From NCBI GenBank assembly GCA_946811185.2, contig OX328097.1:61223063-61287062 (forward strand): 64,000 nucleotides of DNA, in the 5' to 3' direction. The notes under the pieces are model-generated. The model was given only the letters and a program-made list of their open reading frames with translations, was not told the origin of the DNA and made no database searches. The stretch is from Hippopus hippopus (taxonomy: Eukaryota; Mollusca; Bivalvia; Cardiida; Cardiidae). The position numbers and the translations under genes were made by a program. Positions 9,195 to 16,062 of this stretch are shown here, piece by piece (positions within the stretch are counted from its first letter, which is position 1; each line of letters begins with the position of its first letter).

Positions 9195-9977
9195 TTATAT
9201 TGATTTAGGTATGTAAAAATTGTCAAAACCGTTTCTATACTTCCCATCATGTTTTTTACTGGTTAAATCAATGATAGCAAAACCGTGTGGTCTTTCCCAT
9301 GCCTTTTGACAAAATTTTCTAAACTCATCCTTAGGCATATCTTCACCTACATGATCGTTATAAATATGATTAATGTTTTTTAGGTCTTGCAGGAAAAGGC
9401 AAATAAAATTAGCGTTTTCTCTAATAGTTTGTCTCGGTAGTCTAAAATAATTCTGTGAGAGGTAAAAGCAGTCAACATTACTATGCTTTCCTCGAATGTA
9501 GTAACACTCACATTTATTTTGCCTTTCTAAAAGTAAATCATCAAAAATCATTAAATTTTTATTTTCTGAGTTTAACTCTCTCGGATCAGGCACATCACTC
9601 GCATTTTCAAAGAAGTTGCAATTTATATCCGATTTGTTTTTAATCGTTTTAATCCATTCTTCAACTAAAGCTGTTGGTACAATGTTTAGTTCTTGTATCT
9701 CATCACGCATGTTAAACAACCTTAAGATACATTCTTTTGGTAGTTTTTCTTCAAAAGCCTTTTTTAGTATTCGGTATTCGGGTTGAAAAAGGCTTTTTCC
9801 AAAAACACTCAAATCGTTGTAGTCGAGCCAACCTGGTCTAAGTAAAAGGTTTAACAATAAAGTAGTTTTGCCACATCCTGATTTCCCTATAATTAAACAT
9901 CTAATACTTTTTGGTAAAAGGGAGTGATTAAATCTCTTTGATACTACTTCATTCCATGATAAGTTTATAATATCCAT
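9195..9977 (-). CDS. A32/FtsK-HerA-type genome-packaging ATPase
   Basis: A protein of 260 residues. Walker A is GKSGCGKT (residues 31-38) and Walker B is LMIFDD (142-147), followed by a conserved YLSQNYFRLPRQTIRENANF region that fits the sensor motif of the family. By family knowledge it hydrolyses ATP to pump the viral genome into preformed capsids, working with the capsid and penton proteins encoded next to it. Length matches poxvirus-A32-like ATPases of Polintons. The frame is intact. The start is preceded by TATATAAA and lies only 32 bases from the divergent gene to the right. Confidence 0.9.
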   Translation of the reverse strand: MDIINLSWNEVVSKRFNHSLLPKSIRCLIIGKSGCGKTTLLLNLLLRPGWLDYNDLSVFGKSLFQPEYRILKKAFEEKLPKECILRLFNMRDEIQELNIVPTALVEEWIKTIKNKSDINCNFFENASDVPDPRELNSENKNLMIFDDLLLERQNKCECYYIRGKHSNVDCFYLSQNYFRLPRQTIRENANFICLFLQDLKNINHIYNDHVGEDMPKDEFRKFCQKAWERPHGFAIIDLTSKKHDGKYRNGFDNFYIPKSI

Positions 9978-10009
9978 TTTATATAGCTTTTTTAATTTTT
10001 ATGTATAAA
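9978..10009. promoter_or_regulatory. Compact divergent promoter
   Basis: The 32 bases between the leftward ATPase start and the rightward zinc-ribbon/PLA2 start contain one TATA-like box facing each way: TATATAAA read leftward and TATAAA read rightward, each directly touching its ATG. Transcript leaders would be extremely short. It is the only divergent junction in the element. Confidence 0.6.
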
Positions 10010-10489
10010 ATGTATTGCGTTAAATGTAAAAAACATACTGATACAAGCGACATAAAATATGTTGTTACTAAAAATAAAAGAAATATGAAACGTGGGAAAT
10101 GTGTGGTTTGTGGAACAACTAAAACCCAATTTGTTAAGACAGCAAAGGGAGGATCAATACTAAATAAAGCTATAAATAATTTACCTTTTGAAATGCATCT
10201 CCCCGGTCACAATTTTACGGGACCTGGCACTAAATTAGAGAAAAGACTCAATCCAGATTTAACACCAAAGAAATGGAGTAAACCAATAAACCGCGTTGAT
10301 AAAGCTGCTTATCACCATGATGTTTGTTATCTTCAGAATAATGACACTGCCACAAGAAACGCAGTGTGCGATAAGAATATGTTAACAGAGTTAGAAGGGA
10401 TTTACAATCCTACTATTAGGGAAAAAATGGAAAGGGGGTTGGTAAGTAAACTCATTGGAACGAAGGTGAAATTTGGAATGGGGGGTTAA
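10010..10489 (+). CDS. Zinc-ribbon plus parvovirus-type phospholipase A2 protein
   Basis: About 159 residues. The N-terminal zinc ribbon (two CxxC pairs, CVKC and CVVC, DUF5679-like) is followed by a phospholipase A2 domain with FTGPGT as calcium loop and AYHHDVCY as the His-Asp catalytic motif. A related domain in parvovirus VP1 hydrolyses endosomal membranes during entry, and similar domains occur in Polinton/adintovirus elements. An ATG nine bases upstream (10,001) is in frame. The ATG at 10,010 is preferred because TATAAA directly precedes it and it places the first Cys at residue 3. The frame is intact. It is the first gene of the rightward block. Confidence 0.85.
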   Translation: MYCVKCKKHTDTSDIKYVVTKNKRNMKRGKCVVCGTTKTQFVKTAKGGSILNKAINNLPFEMHLPGHNFTGPGTKLEKRLNPDLTPKKWSKPINRVDKAAYHHDVCYLQNNDTATRNAVCDKNMLTELEGIYNPTIREKMERGLVSKLIGTKVKFGMGG

Positions 10490-10504
10490 ACAAAAAATTT
10501 CAGC

Positions 10505-11386
10505 ATGATAAATTTAGCGGAAGAATTACATAAACCTGTAAGAAGAAACTTTAAGAAAAGGAGAGTTATAGTAAACGGTATAGATAAGATATGGGCTGCG
10601 GATTTAGTAGACATGCAAGCATTTTCTAAGTTTAATCGCGGTGTTAAATACCTTCTCGCTGTCATTGACATCTTTTCTAAATACGGATGGTTAGTGCCAT
10701 TAGCTATAGCATTGAAGAGTATTTTTAATGAGAGAAAACCCGAAAAAATGTAGGTGGATAAGGGTAAAGAGTTTTATAACAAAGATGTTAAAGACTCGGT
10801 TGAATTGTATTCTACTGAAAATGAGGAAAAATCTAGTGTGGTTGAGAGATGGATTAGAACAATGAAAGAAAAAATGTGGAAGTATTTTTCCGCTAACTCC
10901 ACAAACGTTTACATCAATGTGTTACCGGATCTCGTTAAAGAATATAATAACACGAGGCATTCATCTATTAAGATGACTCCAGTAAATGGGAGTAAAAAAG
11001 AAAATGAAACCAAAGTTTGGAGAAATCTTTACCCCGATCATCTCGAAATAAAAGATATAAAACCTAAGTTTTCCGTTGGAGACAAAGTAAGGATAGCTAA
11101 AAAGAAAAAGACTTTTGAAAAAGGTTATACAAAAAGATGGACTGAAGAGCTTTTTACAGTTTCTGAAGTAAAAAATACATCGCCTGTAACATACAAAATT
11201 AAGGATCTTAATGGAGAAGAAATACAAGGTACCTTTTACGAACCTGAACTACAGAAAACCAGTCAAGAGCTGTATAGGATAGAAAAGGTTATTAAAAAAG
11301 GAAAAAAGAAATCTCTTGTAAAGTGGAAAGGTTATTCCGACGAATTTAATTCATGGGTTGACAATAAAGACATTAGAAATATTTAA
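10505..11386 (+). pseudogene. int: Retrovirus-type integrase with chromodomain, disrupted
   Basis: An rve-fold integrase that would insert the element into host DNA. The first catalytic Asp lies in WAADLVDM, the second in DKGKEFYN, and the Glu in VVERW. The C-terminal chromodomain (SLVKWKGYSDEFNSW, about 11,310-11,365) may target chromatin. An in-frame TAG at 10,751-10,753 sits directly before the second catalytic Asp motif. The N-terminal zinc-binding region usual for the family appears missing or very short. Spacing suggests small internal deletions near GWLVPLAIAL and between the second Asp and the Glu. It lacks the TATA-like box its neighbours have. The protein is therefore probably non-functional. 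Confidence 0.88.
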
Positions 11387-11395
11387 CTATAAAAA

Positions 11396-11812
11396 ATGTT
11401 AAATATTTCGATTGAAAACGTAATTTTACCAAATAAACCGTTGAACAATTTCGAATTGGAAGATGCGGCAAAAAGATTAGAGATTCCTTCTTTTAGAGGA
11501 GTTTTTTTACTAGATATATTACCGAGAAAACCAAATAAAAAAGAATGTGGTATAGTAAACTTTGATAAAAGTGGTGGACCTGGTACACATTGGGTTGCTT
11601 GGTATAAAAACGGTAAAACTAAAATTTATTTTGACAGTTATGGCATACAGCCACCTAATGAAATTCGAGAGTACCTAAAAAGTCCAATACAGTACAATAC
11701 TGATCAATTACAACAAGCTGGGCAAGTATTTTGTGGTCATTTATGTTTGTACATTCTAAAAGAGTTAGGCTCGGGTAAAAAGTTCCAAGATGTTTTAAAT
11801 AAACATTTTTAG
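11396..11812 (+). CDS. Adenain/Ulp1-like cysteine protease
   Basis: A protein of 138 residues, the short form typical of Polintons. The catalytic triad is visible: His65 in GTHWVAWY, Asp80 in IYFDSYG and Cys113 in FCGHLCLYIL, with a Gln-rich stretch before the Cys supplying the oxyanion-hole Gln. By family knowledge it matures capsid and core proteins. It is adjacent to the integrase and the fibre-like gene and is read in the same direction. TATAAAAA directly precedes the ATG. The frame is intact. Confidence 0.88.
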   Translation: MLNISIENVILPNKPLNNFELEDAAKRLEIPSFRGVFLLDILPRKPNKKECGIVNFDKSGGPGTHWVAWYKNGKTKIYFDSYGIQPPNEIREYLKSPIQYNTDQLQQAGQVFCGHLCLYILKELGSGKKFQDVLNKHF

Positions 11813-11823
11813 TAATATAAAAA

Positions 11824-13008
11824 ATGCCTGTTGACAAATTTGGAAGAATGAAAGATGATGAAACAAGCGGTGATGGTGTGTCACTCGCTTACATAAATCA
11901 TAATTTTTTACGTAAAGATGGAACAACTGTTGTTACTGGTTCTATAAACATGAATGGTAATACATTAACGAGGGATAGCAATCCAGTAAATTCTCAAGAT
12001 GTTGCTACAAAACATTATGTTGATAACCGTTCTGTTGAAGGATTTTTAAAAGAAAATGGAGGGTATCATGCTATTGGATTTTTAAATATGTGTTTTAATC
12101 CGATAAAAAACGTTAAGGAACCAACAGAACCGAGTGAAGCTGCTACTAAAAAATATGTAGATAGGAGCAGCAAAGCAATAGTAGAGGGACAATACGGCAC
12201 TTTTTCCGCTATTGCAAATATAGATATGAAAGGGTATAGTTTAACAAATCTTATAGATCCCACATATCCACAAGATGCAGCAACCAAAAGATATGTAGAT
12301 GATGCTAATCGAGCCTTTGTTCATGGTGGAGGTAGTGGGTATATAGCCGTTGCTGACATTTCTATGAGTGAACGGAGGATTTCCAACGTTGGGCAACCTT
12401 TAGAATACCATCAAGCTGTAAATAAGTATTACGTAGACAGCAATATAGAAGCTGTTAAAAGTTTTTCGGGGAGTGGCGCGATATTAAAAACTCCACAAGG
12501 AACTTTTTCTGCTGTCAGCGATATCGATATGAATGATAACTTTTTAAAAAATATTGGAGACCCGATGGACCCACAAGACGTGGCAACTAAGGCTTACGTA
12601 GATGGAATGACGAGATTTAACAAACCTATTATAACCGTGTGTGCTGAAGAACAGGAACCAATTGGAAATGGTAATTATGAGTTCTCATTCGGTAATGGCA
12701 ATTCAGGTCGTAAACATGGTTTAGGGGGTTACTGTATGTGTGCGCCGGGTAAAATTATAAGAGGAAGTTTAATGATTGTTGAAAATAACCCTAATGTACC
12801 AGAAGTGGTAAAAGTTAATATTGTGGTAAACGGAATAGAACAGGTTAATCACTCTATTATTAAAAAAGCGGACGAAATTTGTAGCTGTACAGTTTTTCCG
12901 AGGGTGTTGGAGGTAAAGCAATGCGACGTCGTAAACTTTATTTCAAGATCAACCAACCGTGATGTATCACACGCTTACATATCTATTTTGATAGAGTTAG
13001 ACTTGTAA
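11824..13008 (+). CDS. Fibre-like protein with 46-residue repeats and C-terminal head
   Basis: A protein of 394 residues. Five repeats each end in an ATKxYVD-type motif at residues about 65-67, 111-113, 157-159, 203-205 and 258-260. The first four are spaced exactly 46 residues and the last 55. Each repeat carries a DMxxxxLxN-type strand and a PxxPQDAATK turn, the pattern seen in phage tail-fibre shafts and related trimeric fibres. Residues about 265-394 form a non-repetitive beta-rich head beginning CAEEQEPIGNGNYEFSFGNG. By analogy it may be a trimeric attachment fibre, but that is inference. The frame is intact and TATAAAAA precedes the start. Confidence 0.8.
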   Translation: MPVDKFGRMKDDETSGDGVSLAYINHNFLRKDGTTVVTGSINMNGNTLTRDSNPVNSQDVATKHYVDNRSVEGFLKENGGYHAIGFLNMCFNPIKNVKEPTEPSEAATKKYVDRSSKAIVEGQYGTFSAIANIDMKGYSLTNLIDPTYPQDAATKRYVDDANRAFVHGGGSGYIAVADISMSERRISNVGQPLEYHQAVNKYYVDSNIEAVKSFSGSGAILKTPQGTFSAVSDIDMNDNFLKNIGDPMDPQDVATKAYVDGMTRFNKPIITVCAEEQEPIGNGNYEFSFGNGNSGRKHGLGGYCMCAPGKIIRGSLMIVENNPNVPEVVKVNIVVNGIEQVNHSIIKKADEICSCTVFPRVLEVKQCDVVNFISRSTNRDVSHAYISILIELDL

Positions 13009-13042
13009 AAAATATAACTTTTATAAACAAAGTTATATTTTA
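13006..13042. terminator. Bidirectional hairpin between convergent genes
   Basis: A perfect 13-bp stem (13,009-13,021 with 13,029-13,041, loop TATAAAC) joins the stop of the rightward fibre gene and the stop of the leftward RING gene. A shared 3'-end signal is likely by position. Confidence 0.55.
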
Positions 13043-13893
13043 CGTTTAATGGTACTTTCTGTTTTACAAATTGGGCAATCGGTAAAATTATTTCTTGAAT
13101 TACATTCCTCACAAATACAACAATGACCACAATTACAAAATACTATTTCAGGTTTATTTTCCTTACATACAACGCACTCATCTTCTTCATAAACTTCTAA
13201 ACAATTAATATTTGAATCTCCCATTTCTTCTTTTTCCATAAACCTTCTTCTTCTTTCACAGTATTCTATATAACTTCTTAATTTTTCATCTCTTTCCTCT
13301 TCAGTTATTTCTGTTTCTTTAAAGTTAAATAAAATATGTCTGAAATTTCCAGCATATTTACCAAAAGGGTGAATATGTAGAAACGGTATAAACTCTGCTT
13401 TGTTAAAATGATAACCTAAATTAGATAAATAATAATCTAATTCTTCTTTACTTTCTTTTACACTTTTATAGTGTCTTATAAAACGATTTGCTATGTGCTC
13501 TTTTGCAGCATCATAGTTTATACGAAAAGCTGTACCAACACCATCCTCTTTTTCTCTATTTAAGAATGCAACAAATCCCTCAAAAAAATGATTACAACAT
13601 GAGCTTGTATGTAATGTAAATAATGGAGTAAAGTTTTCAAATGATTCAACTTCATCCCAAACAGGGAAAAAGAATAAATCAAACATTATCGATTTATCAT
13701 TATATTTTACTACAGCTTTACTATTTTCATAGTACAAAGCATCCATTATATTACTAGCTATATTAACATAGTCCTTACCTCGAGCATTAGGAAAATATAT
13801 AAAGTCAAAACTTTTGTATTTTATTGGTTTGGCTAAGTATTTCAGTTTATGTTCTATACTTTTTTTAAGCTCTAACTTTAAACAAGATTCCAT
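13033..13893 (-). CDS. RING-finger protein (putative E3 ubiquitin ligase)
   Basis: A protein of 286 residues. The C-terminal 47 residues hold a complete C3HC4-type RING (CVVC, CNCGHCCICEEC, CPIC; residues 240-278) similar to the RING of IAP-type proteins. The first 230 residues are not recognised. They are helical/beta mixed with conserved-looking FLHIHPFGKYAGNFRHI. Large DNA viruses often carry RING proteins that act on host ubiquitin pathways. A role here is inference. It is convergent with the fibre gene and is the last gene of the element. TATATAAG lies just before the ATG. The frame is intact. Confidence 0.85.
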   Translation of the reverse strand: MESCLKLELKKSIEHKLKYLAKPIKYKSFDFIYFPNARGKDYVNIASNIMDALYYENSKAVVKYNDKSIMFDLFFFPVWDEVESFENFTPLFTLHTSSCCNHFFEGFVAFLNREKEDGVGTAFRINYDAAKEHIANRFIRHYKSVKESKEELDYYLSNLGYHFNKAEFIPFLHIHPFGKYAGNFRHILFNFKETEITEEERDEKLRSYIEYCERRRRFMEKEEMGDSNINCLEVYEEDECVVCKENKPEIVFCNCGHCCICEECNSRNNFTDCPICKTESTIKRKI

Positions 13894-14170
13894 TCTTATA
13901 TATGCATTAAAAAAAGTTAAGTTATGTTTTATGTTAAATGACGATAAACGCTATATCCTTGGAAACAATATCGATACGTTAGCTTGGGGACACACTAAGA
14001 TAAAGACGACAGAGTAAAAAATGCTATATGGGATGTGAGAGGAGGAGCGTGCGAGTTTTTGTTGACCTTGGACCTAAATTGGATGGTTGGGTTTGAGAGT
14101 TAGCCATGGGGATGGTTGGTATAATATTTTAATCATACACACGGTTAAAAAACTAGAACTCTTGTAGATA
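13894..14170. other. Right boundary zone of the viral element
   Basis: No gene is seen. AT-rich element-like sequence gives way to a more balanced composition between about 13,990 and 14,050. The element's terminal inverted repeat should lie here but cannot be identified without the left end. A 67-codon frame at 13,814-14,017 mostly shadows the RING gene and is not called. Confidence 0.5.
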
Positions 14171-14175
14171 GTTGA

Positions 14176-14300
14176 ACTTGACCTTAATCTTGGCCTTAAT
14201 CTTGGCCTTAATCCAGCACTCGCTCTCAATCCCAGTTCTCATCTTGGCCTTAATCTTGGGCTTAATCCAGCTCTCGCTCTCAATCCCAGCTCTCTCTCTT
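14176..14300 (+). repeat. Minisatellite (CTTGGCCTTAAT units within a ~65-bp repeat)
   Basis: A 12-base CTTGGCCTTAAT-type unit repeats three times, then a longer unit including CCAGCACTCGCTCTCAATCC is repeated about 65 bp further on. It lies a short distance outside the viral element. Confidence 0.8.
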
Positions 14301-14439
14301 TATATCTACTTTCAGTCTATCCTTGTACTCCGTCAACGTAAATCAAAATTATGCTGTAGACCTTACCGTGTATTTAGGTCATCTATTTTCCTTCCTTCTT
14401 TTGTCTAATCTCTTGTTTCACTTGCACTGGCTGGCTTTA

Positions 14440-14650
14440 ACCCTTATCTTACTAAATAACTGAAATGAAACTTTCAAGCCGATAGAAACAACATAATTTG
14501 GCTCTTTCAAAGTTATTATTTGGGAGGAAATATCTTCTTATCGGACAGTGTAGATCCAAGATCAGACTGCACGTTCTGTGCAGTCTGATCTTGATCTACA
14601 CTGTCCACAAAAGGCCAGAAGGTCGCGCTTAGCAGCCAAAGCGTTAATTT
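14440..14650 (+). mobile_element. MITE family B (GATCAGACTGCAC hairpin)
   Basis: This short element has a palindromic core (AGATCAGACTGCAC ... GTGCAGTCTGATCT), an AT-rich left part containing TAAATAA...AAACTTTCAAGCCGAT, and a GCGCTTAGCAGCC-containing right part. Further copies or fragments are at about 15,096-15,150, 15,780-15,935, 20,135-20,205, 20,215-20,415, 31,370-31,500, 32,600-32,710, 41,577-41,775, 42,035-42,246, 44,103-44,338, 48,120-48,330, 52,240-52,450 and 62,755-62,958. Short remnants are near 51,760 and 54,630. Non-coding and non-autonomous. Confidence 0.8.
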
Positions 14651-15496
14651 ACACTGTACCGAACGAGCCTTATTTCACGTCCCTGAGCGGAAAGAGTGCT
14701 TTTAAAAACATAGTGGGAATATACAAAATTTCTTCCTAGAGTTTTATGTCATAGCAGCCTAATCAATATTGAAAGCATTAAGAGAAAATGAGCGAATTCT
14801 TAACTTAAGATATATATTTAGGTCCAAGATAAACCTAATAATAATCGGTCTAGAAATTCCTTTATCTCCGTGAATATACAGTCGCTATCTTTCATCAGTA
14901 TTTCATGCATTTCCTTTGAAATTCGAGATGGCAAAACCCGACTTCACAAATTGATGTATATGGATGATAAGTTATTTTTAACCAACAAAACCTACATTAA
15001 CATACAATTATACGGTATAAAAATATTGTAACCCCTCATACGTGTTAAAACCTCATTCATTGACAACGGCGAATTGGTCAACTTTTGCGGGTGAGTTTTT
15101 AGATCAAGATCAGACTGCGCGATAAAATGCGCGATCTGATCTTGGTTCTATAGCGTCCGCTTATTTAACAATGTCTATCAGATAAAATTTTGTCTGAGTT
15201 TCAGTGTGAAGATTGTTTTTTCAGGTTTTGTCCAAAGAGTTCAAGTTTATATCTTTGACGCTGAAAAGGTTTTGAGGTATAGGGCCTGCTAAACTGTGCA
15301 AACTGCCAGTACTTAGACCTAACGTTTTAACGATTTAGCCTTTTAAATGCCAACAAAATAGTCAATTAAACTCCATTCTGCATTTACGTTTGGTGTTAAT
15401 GTGATAAACTCATCTCGTGTTAACATCTGATTTCAGAGAAAATAGCCTGAAAATTTAAAAAAAACCCTTTAATCCTTATCCTGCTAAATAAATGAA

Positions 15497-15770
15497 ATGT
15501 GCCATGCTCTGGCAAAAGGGGACTTAATGCATCTGCGTAATCCATGGAACCAAGCAAGTCATCATATAATTATGGATCGACAATATTCATTCTTTTAAAC
15601 AACCGACTTAATAATGTGACATACTAGTCCTAGGACATACAGAAAATTGAATAATAGCGAAAAGTTTCGGCCCAGGTCAGCCTGCGCGGATTGCGCAGGC
15701 TGACCTGGATCGATATTTTTCGCAGATGCATTAAGCCCCCTTTTCACAGAGCTTGGCTCAAATGAAATTT
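15497..15770 (+). mobile_element. MITE family C (GGTCAGCCTGCGC hairpin)
   Basis: An element of about 270 bp with termini related to GAGCCATGCTCTGGCAAAAG and its inverted form, and a GGTCAGCCTGCGC...GCGCAGGCTGACC core. Other copies: about 27,548-27,690, 27,775-27,985, 28,958-29,222, 31,085-31,315, 39,760-39,960, 41,255-41,512, 41,880-41,985, 54,050-54,300, 57,018-57,283, 61,190-61,795 (interrupted), 62,350-62,590 and 63,005-63,253. The rest of 14,650-16,062 has only this and family B copies and no recognisable gene. Confidence 0.8.
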
Positions 15771-16062
15771 TTAAGTCGATTGTAAAAATCCATATTTTGT
15801 TATTGTTTGGGAAAGATATCTCCTTTTCGGACAGTGTAAATAAAAGATCAGACTACACGATCTGTGCAGTCTGATCTTGATCTACACTGTCCACAAGAAG
15901 TCAGTGAGACGCGCTTAGCAGCAAAAGAGTGAAACCATTAAAGGGAAATAACTCTAGCGGGCATGGTTGAAAAATATTAGTTCCCATGAAAATACTCAGC
16001 TGGTTCTCGCTATCAAGTTGTTTACTCCAGATAGAAGAAGTAACGCGGTCAAGGTCTACTGA

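Larger units (their letters stand above)
1..14020. mobile_element. Endogenous Maverick/Polinton-adintovirus-like element (right part)
   Basis: The block combines a protein-primed-type DNA polymerase B, chromodomain integrase, A32-like ATPase, adenain-like protease, double jelly-roll capsid and single jelly-roll penton-like protein, which together define Maverick/Polinton and adintovirus genomes. Genes are intronless, tightly packed and AT-rich, unlike the exon-intron genes further right. One leftward block covers 1-9,977, a rightward block 10,010-13,008, and a leftward RING gene ends the element. The left terminus is outside the window. The right terminus is not defined: gene content stops at 13,893 and composition changes near 14,020, but no terminal inverted repeat can be matched without the other end. 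Lesions are few (polymerase stop and frameshift, integrase stop, one small-gene frameshift), so the insertion is probably fairly recent. Confidence 0.93.

Noticed and set aside
10505..11386. Retroviral or LTR-retrotransposon integrase
   Set aside because: No reverse transcriptase, gag or LTR nearby. The gene sits between PLA2 and adenain-like genes of a Polinton-type element.
13814..14017. 67-residue rightward frame beyond the RING gene
   Set aside because: Mostly antisense to the RING gene's N-terminal region, with no upstream box and no domain.
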